Below, piece after piece: positions 1 to 8,659 of a stretch of 64,000 bases of DNA. Origin of the DNA: Sinimarinibacterium arenosum. GTDB lineage: Bacteria > Pseudomonadota > Gammaproteobacteria > Nevskiales > Nevskiaceae. The position numbers were made by a program, and so were the translations under genes. Under the pieces are notes generated by a model that ran no database searches, was not told where the DNA came from, and was given only the letters and a program-made list of their open reading frames with translations. The stretch lies in assembly GCF_005047655.1 (NCBI RefSeq), contig NZ_SUKF01000010.1, forward strand, positions 185,103 to 249,102. The letters are read 5' to 3'. Position 1 is the stretch's first letter. The number at the start of each line of letters is the position of its first letter.

Positions 1-162
<162 letters not shown>

Positions 163-209
163 ACCGTTCGCTGCGCACATAAAACCGAAGAACACAGGAA
201 TCTCACAAC

Positions 210-2579
210 ATGAAACTCAGCGAAAACTGGTTGCGCGAGTGGGCCAGCCCGAACGCAACGATCCATGAAATTGCCGACCGCCTGATCATGGGCGGTCTGG
301 AACTGGAAATCGAACCCGCGATCGACACGCTGCCCGAAGGCGTGGTCGTCGGCTGCATCGTCAGCACCGAAAAGCATCCCCAAGCGGACCGGCTGCAGGT
401 TTGCGGCGTTGACGTCGGAACCGGTGAAACCCTGCAGATCGTCTGCGGCGCGCCCAACGCCCGCCCCGGCATCAAGGTGCCTTGCGCGCGCGTCGGCGCG
501 CGCCTGCCAGGCGGATTGGAGATCACCCAAGCCAAGCTGCGCGGAGTCGACAGCGCCGGGATGCTGTGCTCGGCCAAGGAACTGTCGCTGTCAGACAAAT
601 CCGACGGACTGCTCGAACTGGACCTCAATGCCAAGCCAGGTCAGCCGATCACTGACTACCTGAACCTCCAGGACAACGTACTGAACCTGGAAATCACGCC
701 CAATCGCGGCGATTGCCTGTCGGTCCTGGGCCTGGCACGGGACGTCGCCGCATTGTTCGACGTCAACCTCAAGCGCCCGAATCTGCCGGCTGCGGTGGTC
801 GTCGGCGACCAACGCCTGCGTGTTGAGGTCGAAGATGTCGAAACCTGCCCAACCTACTCGGGTCGCATCATCTCGAAGATCAAAACAACAGCGCGTACGC
901 CGGACTGGATGCGCGAGCGCTTGCGCCGCTCCGGCCTGCGCTGCATCAACCCGGTGGTCGACACCACCAACTACGTGATGCTGGAACTGGGTCAGCCGCT
1001 GCATGCTTTCGACCGTGACAAACTGCGCGGCAGCATCAGCGTCCGCCGTGCGCGCGCCGGCGAGCAGATCACCGTGTTGACCGGCGAGGCGCTGACCCTG
1101 AATCACGGCGAACTGCTCATTACCGACGACAGCGGACCGATCGCGCTGGCGGGCGTCATGGGCGGCATGGATTCCGGCGTAACCGAAGTCACGACAACAA
1201 TCTTCCTCGAGTCCGCCTGCTTCGCACCAACCGCGATCACTGGTACCGCTCGACGTCACAAACTGACCTCAGATGCAGCTTACCGCTACGAGCGCGGCGT
1301 CGACCCAGCTCTCCATCGCACGGCGATCGACCGCGCATCGCAGTTGATCGCCGACATCTGCGGCGGCGAAGTCCATCCGATCGCTCAAGCCGGCCGCACG
1401 CAACCCGACCCGATCAGCATTCGCCTGCGCCATTCACGCCTGAACGAGCTGCTGGGACACGAGATTCCCGCCAAGACCGTCGAAGCACTGCTTGCACGCC
1501 TGAACATCGTTACCCGCAACGAAGTCGGCGGCGTCTGGCTGGCACGCATCCCCAGCTATCGCTACGACCTGCGCATCGAAGTCGATCTGATCGAGGAAGT
1601 GGCTCGCCTGTACGGCTATGACGACATTCCTGCACGTCCTTATGCAGCGGCCTTGGCGCCATCACGCCCGCCCGAAGCACGACGCACACTGGACAATGCC
1701 CGCGCGACGCTGTGCGCTCGTGGCTGGCAGGAGACGATCTCACTGGCATTCGTTGATCCGTCGATGCAGACCCTGCTCGCCCCCGACACCGCGTCGGTCA
1801 AACTGGACAACCCGATTGCCGAAAACTTGTCGGCAATGCGCACAACCCTGTGGCCCGGCCTTATCCAGTCTTGGCTGCACAATCGCCAGCGACAGATCGG
1901 CCGCATGCGCCTGTTTGAAACCGGCGTGTGCTTCGCTGACCAGAATGGCACTGTCCACGAAACCAGCCGCATCAGCGGCCTCGCCGTCGGCACCGCCGTA
2001 CCCGAACAGTGGGGTGCACCGGAACGCCCTGTCGACTTCTACGACGTCAAGGCAGAGCTGACCGCCCTCTTTGCGCCGGATGACGCCGAATTCCGCTTCG
2101 AGGCCGCTTCCAACCCTGCACTGCATCCGGGACGCTGCGCGCGCATCCTGCGTGGCGAGCAGGTCGTCGGCTGGCTCGGCGAACTGCACCCTCGTGTCGT
2201 CCAGCAGCTGGACGTACCGCAGGTTCCGGTCCTGTTTGAAATCGACTGGGCAGCGGTCGCCACAACCCGTGTGCCGGTCGCACAGGCACTCTCCGAATTT
2301 CCGTCATCGCGCCGCGACCTTGCGGTCGTGGTCGACGAAGCCATTACGGCAGATCAGCTGCTGGACTGTGTCCGCGCTGCCGGCGGAGCCCTGCTCCGGC
2401 GCGCGTTCGTATTCGACATTTACCGCGGCGAAGCTGTAGGAAATGCCTGCAAAAGCGTAGCTTTGGGCTTGATTTTCAATGACTATTCGCGCACGCTTAC
2501 AGTCGAGGACATTGATGCAGCAACGGCAGATGTCGTTGAGTCTTTGACTCAGCAGTTGCGCGCTGTCATCAGACAATAA
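210..2579 (+). CDS. pheT: Phenylalanyl-tRNA synthetase beta subunit
   Basis: The 789-residue product is the beta chain of phenylalanyl-tRNA synthetase, close to the usual 790-800 residues. An N-terminal tRNA-binding OB fold (about residues 40-150, with HPQADRLQVC) is followed by the B3/B4 editing domain that hydrolyses Tyr-tRNA(Phe), a B5 domain (about 400-475), the catalytic-like core and a C-terminal ferredoxin-fold anticodon-binding domain (about 695-789, from FPSSRRDLAVVVDE). It follows pheS by 47 bases and precedes ihfA by 19, the conserved gammaproteobacterial order. The ATG at 210 begins with the family-typical MKLSENWLREW. Confidence 0.98.
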   Translation: MKLSENWLREWASPNATIHEIADRLIMGGLELEIEPAIDTLPEGVVVGCIVSTEKHPQADRLQVCGVDVGTGETLQIVCGAPNARPGIKVPCARVGARLPGGLEITQAKLRGVDSAGMLCSAKELSLSDKSDGLLELDLNAKPGQPITDYLNLQDNVLNLEITPNRGDCLSVLGLARDVAALFDVNLKRPNLPAAVVVGDQRLRVEVEDVETCPTYSGRIISKIKTTARTPDWMRERLRRSGLRCINPVVDTTNYVMLELGQPLHAFDRDKLRGSISVRRARAGEQITVLTGEALTLNHGELLITDDSGPIALAGVMGGMDSGVTEVTTTIFLESACFAPTAITGTARRHKLTSDAAYRYERGVDPALHRTAIDRASQLIADICGGEVHPIAQAGRTQPDPISIRLRHSRLNELLGHEIPAKTVEALLARLNIVTRNEVGGVWLARIPSYRYDLRIEVDLIEEVARLYGYDDIPARPYAAALAPSRPPEARRTLDNARATLCARGWQETISLAFVDPSMQTLLAPDTASVKLDNPIAENLSAMRTTLWPGLIQSWLHNRQRQIGRMRLFETGVCFADQNGTVHETSRISGLAVGTAVPEQWGAPERPVDFYDVKAELTALFAPDDAEFRFEAASNPALHPGRCARILRGEQVVGWLGELHPRVVQQLDVPQVPVLFEIDWAAVATTRVPVAQALSEFPSSRRDLAVVVDEAITADQLLDCVRAAGGALLRRAFVFDIYRGEAVGNACKSVALGLIFNDYSRTLTVEDIDAATADVVESLTQQLRAVIRQ

Positions 2580-2598
2580 TCGCTCCTGGGGACGTTGA

Positions 2599-2895
2599 GT
2601 GGCATTGACCAAGGCCGAGCTGGCCGAAGCGCTGTTCGATGAGTTGGGTCTGAACAAGCGCGAGGCCAAGGAGTTTGTCGATCTCTTCTTCGAGGAGATT
2701 CGCAGGCGCTTGGAAACTGGCGAAGAGGTCAAGCTGTCCGGATTCGGAAATTTCGAGTTGCGCTCGAAAAATCAACGCCCCGGACGTAATCCAAAAACCG
2801 GCGAAGAGATTCCGATTTCGGCACGTCGCGTGGTCACGTTCCGTCCCGGCCAGAAACTTCGTCTGAGGGTAGAAACCGATGTCGCCCGCCGATAA
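2599..2895 (+). CDS. ihfA: Integration host factor subunit alpha
   Basis: The 98-residue protein is the alpha subunit of integration host factor, a sequence-specific DNA-bending heterodimer used in replication, recombination and transcription. Characteristic segments are the N-terminal [24 protein letters not shown], and the beta-arm residues [14 protein letters not shown] with the proline that intercalates into the minor groove. The chosen start is GTG at 2599, preceded by a GGGGA element, giving exactly the family N-terminus. Its 3' end overlaps the following merR-type gene by 17 bases, implying translational coupling. Confidence 0.97.
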   Translation: MALTKAELAEALFDELGLNKREAKEFVDLFFEEIRRRLETGEEVKLSGFGNFELRSKNQRPGRNPKTGEEIPISARRVVTFRPGQKLRLRVETDVARR

Positions 2896-3277
2896 GGCTC
2901 TGGCTCCGCTGCCGGAAATTCCGCGCAAGCGCTACTTCGCCATCGGCGAAGTCAGTGAGCTGTGTGACGTCAAGCCGCATGTGCTGCGCTACTGGGAGCA
3001 AGAATTCCCGCAGCTCAAGCCGGTCAAGCGTCGCGGCAACCGTCGGTACTACCAGCAGGATGATGTGTTGATGGTCCGCCGCATCCGGAGCCTGTTGTAC
3101 GAGCAGGGCTTCACGATCGGCGGCGCGCGTCAACGCCTGCGCGATATGGCGCGTTCCGGAGCGGCCAATGACGCGCCGCAAATCGCCAGCGCACAAGCAC
3201 AGGCGGCCGAGCGCCAGCACGAGATCAAGGCGCTGCGTGACGAGCTGGAATCGTTACTGCGGCTGCTGCCGGACTGA
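2879..3277 (+). CDS. MerR family transcriptional regulator
   Basis: This 132-residue protein has an N-terminal MerR winged-helix domain (about residues 17-85; [20 protein letters not shown] then the wing RRGNRRYY) and a short C-terminal helical tail likely to form a dimerisation coiled coil. No metal-binding cysteines like those of MerR or CueR are visible at the C-terminus, so the effector is unknown. It is the regulator commonly found directly after ihfA in gammaproteobacteria, overlapping ihfA by 17 bases here. What it regulates cannot be read from the sequence. Confidence 0.9.
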   Translation: MSPADKALAPLPEIPRKRYFAIGEVSELCDVKPHVLRYWEQEFPQLKPVKRRGNRRYYQQDDVLMVRRIRSLLYEQGFTIGGARQRLRDMARSGAANDAPQIASAQAQAAERQHEIKALRDELESLLRLLPD

Positions 3278-3300
3278 AACCGTCTGTTTTATCGGTCGGC

Positions 3301-3329
3301 TTTAATTGCCGGCGGAGCTCGGCTACACT
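3301..3329 (+). promoter_or_regulatory. Candidate promoter for tRNA-Pro
   Basis: A -10 element TACACT (3324-3329) is followed directly by a GC-rich discriminator (GCGCGCCC), the arrangement typical of stable-RNA promoters under stringent control. A hexamer at 3301-3306 (TTTAAT, a weak -35) lies 17 bases upstream. The tRNA begins about 30 bases downstream. Confidence 0.45.
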
Positions 3330-3357
3330 GCGCGCCCTTTCGTAGTAAGTTTCAATG

Positions 3358-3474
<117 letters not shown>

Positions 3475-3507
3475 GCCCTTCGCACAGCTTCGGGCGTTCA
3501 TCGCCGC

Positions 3508-3528
3508 CGAAGCCACACTGTGGCTTCG
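3508..3528. other. Hairpin between the two direct repeats
   Basis: CGAAGCCAC (3508-3516) and GTGGCTTCG (3520-3528) form a perfect 9-bp stem with a 3-base loop, about 70 bases after tRNA-Pro. There is no following T-run, so a factor-independent terminator is doubtful; it may aid 3' processing or be a relic of a small repeat element. Confidence 0.45.
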
Positions 3529-3565
3529 CCTCCCCCGTCGGGAACCGGCATTCACTCTAACGCAC

Positions 3566-3609
3566 CGACCAACCTTTCAGCCAAATGGCGTGACGCGTTC
3601 GGATTCCCG
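3566..3609 (+). repeat. Direct repeat copy 2 of the tRNA-Pro 3' flank
   Basis: This second copy of the 44-base unit is 35/44 identical to 3431-3474 and also starts with CGACCA. No tRNA body precedes it. It could be a remnant of a tandem tRNA array or of an integration event at the tRNA 3' end. Between it and the aidB stop at 3658 is a short CCGGAC/GTCCGG stem. Confidence 0.65.
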
Positions 3610-3657
3610 AGCGCTGGGCGGCGACCGGACCTTTTTGTCCGGCACATCCTGCACCGT

Positions 3658-5304
3658 TCAGATTTCGACAGTTGCGCGCCGAATCAAGGCGCCCATTGGG
3701 GCAGTCGACGACAAGGTTCCGTAGTTGACGCCATGCTCACCGCCGAGGCGGGAGCTGCACCAGACTCCGGCGATTTCAGCATTCCCGCCACGCAGCAACA
3801 CGGACGCCTGCAACGCCAGCGCCATTCGCTCGACAACATTGCGCGAACGCAGCTCGAGGGTCTCGCGATCATCAAATGCCTGCGACAGCCAGCCGATTTC
3901 GCGATCCAGATCGGCGTGCTCGCCGCGCACCGCGAACAGCTCGGCAAAAAACGCTTCGCGTGTCTCCGGTTCGCGGGACAGTGCACGCAAGACATCCAGA
4001 CATTGGATATTGCCGCTGCCTTCCCAGATCGAGTTCAGCGGCGCCTGTCGGTACAGCCGCGGCAGGCTGGTCTCTTCGACATACCCGATGCCGCCCAGGC
4101 ACTCCTGTGCCTCGTTCACCAGCGGCGGACAACGCTTGCACACCCAGTACTTGCCGATCGCGGTGGCGATGCGCGCGAATGCCGCCTCCGACGCGTCGCG
4201 TGACGATGCATCGACCGCCCGCGCAACACGCATCGTCAACGCCATCGACGCCTCTGACTCCAGGGCCAGATCGGCCAGCACATTGCGCATCAGCGGCTGC
4301 TCGATCAGCAGCTTGCCAAACGCCTTGCGCCTGCCCGCGTGATGCAGCGCCTGCACCACCGCCTGACGCATCAGTCCGCTGGAGCCGATCATGCAGTCCA
4401 GTCGCGTCAGCGAAACCATTTCCAGGATCGTGGCGATTCCACGCCCCTCAGCGCCGACACGCTGCGCCCAAGCGCCGAAGAATTCGACTTCAGACGACGC
4501 ATTGCTCCAGTCCCCCAGCTTGTCCTTCAGGCGCTGAATGCGAATCGCATTACGCGACCCGTCCGGACGCAGCTTCGGCATCAGGAAACAGGTGATCCCG
4601 CCTTCTGTCTGCGCCAGCACCAGCCAGGCATCACACATTGGCGCGGAGAAAAACCATTTGTGCCCGACGATCTCGTAGCTGCCGTCGAGCTGGCGATGCG
4701 CCCGCGTGGTATTGCTGCGAACGTCCGAGCCCCCCTGCTTCTCGGTCATCCCCATTCCGATCGTGCAGCCGGTTTTCTGCGCCGCAGGCAGCACGCGCGA
4801 ATCGTAATCGTAGCTGGTAATTCGCGGCACCCACACCGCGGCCAGCTCAGGCTCATGCTGCAGGGCCGGTACCGCCGAATGGGTCATGGTGAGCGGACAA
4901 CCGCTGCCGGCCTCTGCCTGCGTGTGCATATACGACAGCGCCGCACGCGCAACGTGCGCGCCGGTCCTGTCGGCATTGCGCCAAGCGTAAGCATGCACAC
5001 CATGCTGCATCGCCAGACTCATGACGCGGTGATACGCCGGGTGGAACTCGACCTCGTCGATACGCCGGCCGTAGCGGTCGAAAGCCTTGAGTTGGGGCCG
5101 ATGTTCATTGGCCGTATAACCCAGCGTCATCAGCTCGCCGCCTGCGACTGCCCCGAATGTGCTCAGATGCGCGTCTGCCCAGCTCCCGCCCTCGCGCTGC
5201 ACGGCTTCGCGCAGCGCAATGTCGCTCAGGAAAGCGTTGTAGTTGGACAGCGGCTCGGGCTGATTCTCGACCGCGTGCGTGACGAAACTCTCTGCAATAG
5301 TCAT
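3658..5304 (-). CDS. aidB: AidB-like acyl-CoA dehydrogenase family protein
   Basis: The 548-residue protein matches the AidB branch of the acyl-CoA dehydrogenase family in length (E. coli AidB 541) and in the signature GMGMTEKQGGSDVRSNTT near residue 185, which lies in the FAD-binding beta domain. Other shared segments are GHKWFFSAPMCDAW, the helical C-terminal domain with LGGIGYVEE, and the LNSIWEGSGNI segment. AidB proteins bind FAD and DNA and are linked to the alkylation-damage response, although a housekeeping dehydrogenase activity is also possible. The gene lies 58 bases after the RND exporter on the same strand. No ada or alkB gene is in the window. Confidence 0.9.
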   Translation of the reverse strand: MTIAESFVTHAVENQPEPLSNYNAFLSDIALREAVQREGGSWADAHLSTFGAVAGGELMTLGYTANEHRPQLKAFDRYGRRIDEVEFHPAYHRVMSLAMQHGVHAYAWRNADRTGAHVARAALSYMHTQAEAGSGCPLTMTHSAVPALQHEPELAAVWVPRITSYDYDSRVLPAAQKTGCTIGMGMTEKQGGSDVRSNTTRAHRQLDGSYEIVGHKWFFSAPMCDAWLVLAQTEGGITCFLMPKLRPDGSRNAIRIQRLKDKLGDWSNASSEVEFFGAWAQRVGAEGRGIATILEMVSLTRLDCMIGSSGLMRQAVVQALHHAGRRKAFGKLLIEQPLMRNVLADLALESEASMALTMRVARAVDASSRDASEAAFARIATAIGKYWVCKRCPPLVNEAQECLGGIGYVEETSLPRLYRQAPLNSIWEGSGNIQCLDVLRALSREPETREAFFAELFAVRGEHADLDREIGWLSQAFDDRETLELRSRNVVERMALALQASVLLRGGNAEIAGVWCSSRLGGEHGVNYGTLSSTAPMGALIRRATVEI

Positions 5305-5362
5305 CCGACGTCTCCTCGGCGAGGGCGCCGTGTGACAATGCGACCTCGAACAGCCGAAATCT

Positions 5363-7699
5363 TTACATATCCGTCGTCGATGCGGTCGACGATGAACCGG
5401 CTGGCGCTGACGGATCGCGATCGAAGTGCATCAGCAACCCCGGCAGGAACAGCAGATCGAAGACCAGCGCGATGCCGATCACCATGGCAGTCAACAGCCC
5501 CATGGTCGCATTGACGTCGAAATTGGACGTCGCCAGGATCAGAAAGCCCAGCGACAGCGCCGCTGTTGTCACCAGCAACGCAGCACCGACGGTCGAGAAG
5601 GCATACCGAATCGCGTCGGTCGGAGCAAAGCCGCGTGAACGCCGTGCGTACAGATACTTGCTGAGGAAATGGATGGTGTTGTCGACGACGATGCCCAAGG
5701 TGATCGAAAACACGGCAGCCGCCGCCAGATTGACCTGCCCGTTGAGCACCGCCCAGACACCGTAGGCCATGCCGGCCGGGAACGCATTGGGCAGCAGCGA
5801 CAGCAGGCCGAACTTGAACGAACGTAGCGCCACGATCAGCGTGACCGCGATCAGCAGCAGCGCCAATGCAGACCCCTTGAGCATGCTGACGATGTTGTTC
5901 TGACCGATATGCGCAAACATCACGCTGACGCTGGAGCCATGCGCCTCGAACTCGGGTGCATTCTGCTCCAGCCACTGCGCGGCGCTGCGCTCGAAAGCGA
6001 TCAGTTCACGCGACGCCATGTTGGCAATATTGACAGACAGCCGTGTCGCCGACTTGTCGAAGTTGATCGAGTCGTTCAGGTCGAGCCCCTGCGGCAGCGA
6101 CAGCTCGTACAGCAACACGTACTGCGCGATCGTTTCGCGATCGTCAGGGATACGATCAAATGCCGGATCGTCAGCATGCAGATTGCGATTGAGGCGACGC
6201 ACCACATCGACAAAGCTCGAAACATGCGTCACGCCGGGCTGCTGCTCCAGCCATTGCTTGAATGCCTCGACTTTCTTCAGATACGTCGGCTCGTTGATTC
6301 CGCCGGACTCGCCTGCGCTCAGTGAATAGGTAATCGAATCAACACCGGTCAGGTTCGCCTGGATGAAATCGATGCTCTGGCGGATCTCAAGGGCCGGATT
6401 GAAGTATTCCACCGTATCGTCGTTCAACTGATTGCGCGGAGCGAATGCGATCAGGATCGCTGCCATGCCGAGCGCACCGAGCGCGTAGCCACGGTGATGG
6501 CGCAACACGATGTCCGCCAGACCTGCAAGATTGAACTGCTGGAATCGCGACTGGGTTCGCGCACGTGCCGGCAGCAGCAGCATCAGACCCGGCAACACCG
6601 CGAGGGTGAACAGCATCGCGCCAAACACACCAATCCCAACCACGGTTCCGAGCTCGCGAAACGGCGGCGAATCGCTGGTGTTGAGCGAGAAGAAACCGAT
6701 AGCCGTGGTCAGACTGGTCAGGAATACGGGCACGACATTGACCTCGATCGTGTGGCGCATCGCCTCCAGCTTCTGGCTGCCGCTGCGCAGCTCGTTGAGG
6801 TAAAAAACCAGCAGATGCACGCAGTCGGATACCGCCAGGGTCAGGATGATCACCGGCGCCGAGACATTGATCTGATTGATCTGCATGCCGAGCCAACCCA
6901 GCACGCCGACGGTCGCCAGGATGCTGAACACGATCACCACCGCGGTCGTCACCGTCGCCGCCGCCGAGCGCAGGAACAATCCAACCAGCAGGATCACGGC
7001 AATGAACATCGCCGGCACCAGGGTGACCGCATCGTGCTCGGACAGCTCGTTGAACGCCTGATTGACCGCAACCTGGCCGGACAGATGGATTCTGAGATCC
7101 GGATAGCGTTGTTCAAACTGGTCGCGGATGACGCGCGCTGCCGTCATGACCTCCTTGTTGGCATTGGTGGTCTCGCGGCTCGCACCGGGCATCTCCAGGC
7201 GCACATTGACCGAAGCCACATGCGCTCGGTCCGATAGCAAACTGCGCACCAGCGCCGGTTCACCCAGCGCGGTGCGTTGCAATGCCTGGATCTGTGTGTC
7301 GCTGAGCGTATCGGGATCTGGCACCAGATCGTTGACGATCAGATCGTCACCGTCGGCCACCGAATGCTGGAAGTTGGTAATCGAATCGACCCGGATCGAG
7401 CGCGGAATGGTCCAGCCCGCATCGGTCAGCTCGCGCAGCGCGCGCAGAGTTTCGCGCTTGAATATCTCGCCGTCATGCGGCGCGACAATGAAAACAACAT
7501 TGTCCGCCTTGGTGTAGGCGTTCTCGACGTCGTCATAAGCCACCAGATACGGATCGTCGGCCGCAAAGAAGATGCGGTAGCTGCTCTCGAACCACAGATC
7601 ACGCGCACCGAACAGGATCGCCAGCAAGGCAACCAGTGCCGCCAGCATCAGACCCAATCGATACCGCACCAGAAATGCAGCGATCCCTGCTTCCATCAT
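5363..7699 (-). CDS. RND superfamily (MMPL-type) exporter
   Basis: This 778-residue inner-membrane protein has the RND layout. There is one TM helix near the N-terminus, a periplasmic loop (about 45-225), five helices (about 230-400), a second single helix (LGALGMAAILIAF), a second loop (about 440-610) and five final helices. It is shorter than AcrB-type pumps and resembles the single-polypeptide MMPL/hydrophobe exporters that move lipids or other hydrophobic molecules using the proton gradient. It starts ATGATG. A palindromic TetR-type operator lies 38-57 bases upstream, so repression relieved by a small ligand is likely. Substrate unknown. Confidence 0.85.
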   Translation of the reverse strand: MMEAGIAAFLVRYRLGLMLAALVALLAILFGARDLWFESSYRIFFAADDPYLVAYDDVENAYTKADNVVFIVAPHDGEIFKRETLRALRELTDAGWTIPRSIRVDSITNFQHSVADGDDLIVNDLVPDPDTLSDTQIQALQRTALGEPALVRSLLSDRAHVASVNVRLEMPGASRETTNANKEVMTAARVIRDQFEQRYPDLRIHLSGQVAVNQAFNELSEHDAVTLVPAMFIAVILLVGLFLRSAAATVTTAVVIVFSILATVGVLGWLGMQINQINVSAPVIILTLAVSDCVHLLVFYLNELRSGSQKLEAMRHTIEVNVVPVFLTSLTTAIGFFSLNTSDSPPFRELGTVVGIGVFGAMLFTLAVLPGLMLLLPARARTQSRFQQFNLAGLADIVLRHHRGYALGALGMAAILIAFAPRNQLNDDTVEYFNPALEIRQSIDFIQANLTGVDSITYSLSAGESGGINEPTYLKKVEAFKQWLEQQPGVTHVSSFVDVVRRLNRNLHADDPAFDRIPDDRETIAQYVLLYELSLPQGLDLNDSINFDKSATRLSVNIANMASRELIAFERSAAQWLEQNAPEFEAHGSSVSVMFAHIGQNNIVSMLKGSALALLLIAVTLIVALRSFKFGLLSLLPNAFPAGMAYGVWAVLNGQVNLAAAAVFSITLGIVVDNTIHFLSKYLYARRSRGFAPTDAIRYAFSTVGAALLVTTAALSLGFLILATSNFDVNATMGLLTAMVIGIALVFDLLFLPGLLMHFDRDPSAPAGSSSTASTTDM

Positions 7700-7736
7700 C
7701 GTCCCCCGCGGCCCGCACAGTGGCGAGTCGATCCAT

Positions 7737-7756
7737 TACGTACCGTTTGGTATGTA
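7737..7756. promoter_or_regulatory. Palindromic operator, TetR-type
   Basis: TACGTACCGTTTGGTATGTA is an 8-4-8 inverted repeat with one mismatched pair between half-sites. It resembles operators bound by TetR-family repressors (half-sites of the TACATACC kind). It lies between gpmA and the RND exporter, just upstream of the exporter start. No TetR-family gene is present in the window. Confidence 0.6.
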
Positions 7757-7826
7757 GTTTCGCACACCGCTGCACGGCCCGCACCGGCGGACCAAATGCT
7801 GATTCATGGAGCGCCAGAAACGACAA

Positions 7827-7857
7827 GGCCGTGCCCGGACCTCGCCCGGACACGGCC
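7827..7857 (-). terminator. Terminator hairpin after gpmA
   Basis: GGCCGTG and CACGGCC, extended by CCGG/CCGG across one mismatch, form a strong stem starting 14 bases past the gpmA stop. On the minus strand it is followed by TTGTCGTTT, a poor U-tract, so a rho-independent terminator is likely but not certain. Confidence 0.5.
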
Positions 7858-7870
7858 ACTGCGCGACGAT

Positions 7871-8623
7871 TCAGGTCTTGGCTTTAGCCTGGTTGGCCAC
7901 GGCCTCGGCCGCCTTGCGTGCGGCCTCCGGATCCCCGAGGTAGCGATAGCTCTGCACGTTCAGTGCATCGTCGAGCTCGAACAGCAACGGTATGCCGGTC
8001 GGGATGTTCAGCGCGACGATCTCATCGTCCGGCACGCCGTTCAGGTACTTGTACAGCGCGCGCAACGAATTGCCGTGTGCGGTGACCAGGACGGTCTGCC
8101 CTTCCTTCAGCTGCGGCGCAATCGCGTCGTGCCAGTACGGCAGCACGCGCTCCAGCGTCGTCGCGAGTGACTCAGTCGCCGGCAGCACTTTGGCGTCCAG
8201 ACCGGCGTAGCGGCGGTCGAAGCGCGGGTGCCCCGGATCGTCCGACGGCATCGGCGGCGGCGGAATGTCGTACGAGCGGCGCCAGACCTTGACCTGATCC
8301 TCGCCATGGCGCGCGGTGGTTTCCGCCTTGTCCAACCCCTGCAGTGCGCCATAGTGGCGCTCGTTCAGACGCCAGGTCTTGGTCACCGGCAACCACAGCT
8401 GATCCATCACCTCCAGAGCCGCGTACATCGTGCGGATTGCACGCTTCAGCACCGAGGTATGCGCAACATCGAACTTCAGGCCCTCGTTGCGCATCAGCTC
8501 GCCGGCCTTGATCGCCTCGTTGCGACCCTGCTCGGTGATGTCGACGTCGACCCAGCCGGTGAAACGGTTGTCGAGATTCCACTGGCTCTGGCCGTGGCGC
8601 AGGAGGACGAGCTTGTGCGTCAT
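7871..8623 (-). CDS. gpmA: 2,3-bisphosphoglycerate-dependent phosphoglycerate mutase
   Basis: The 250-residue cytoplasmic enzyme interconverts 3- and 2-phosphoglycerate in glycolysis and gluconeogenesis. The catalytic phospho-histidine motif [10 protein letters not shown] is at the N-terminus, the RHYGAL segment with substrate-binding arginines near residue 90, and the second histidine in [11 protein letters not shown] near 185. Length fits the dPGM family (E. coli 250). It follows the acetoacetyl-CoA synthetase gene by 36 bases on the same strand and is followed by a hairpin that probably ends the transcript. Confidence 0.97.
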   Translation of the reverse strand: MTHKLVLLRHGQSQWNLDNRFTGWVDVDITEQGRNEAIKAGELMRNEGLKFDVAHTSVLKRAIRTMYAALEVMDQLWLPVTKTWRLNERHYGALQGLDKAETTARHGEDQVKVWRRSYDIPPPPMPSDDPGHPRFDRRYAGLDAKVLPATESLATTLERVLPYWHDAIAPQLKEGQTVLVTAHGNSLRALYKYLNGVPDDEIVALNIPTGIPLLFELDDALNVQSYRYLGDPEAARKAAEAVANQAKAKT

Positions 8624-8659
8624 GTCGTGTGTCTGCCGTTCTGATCGTGAGTTGAATGC

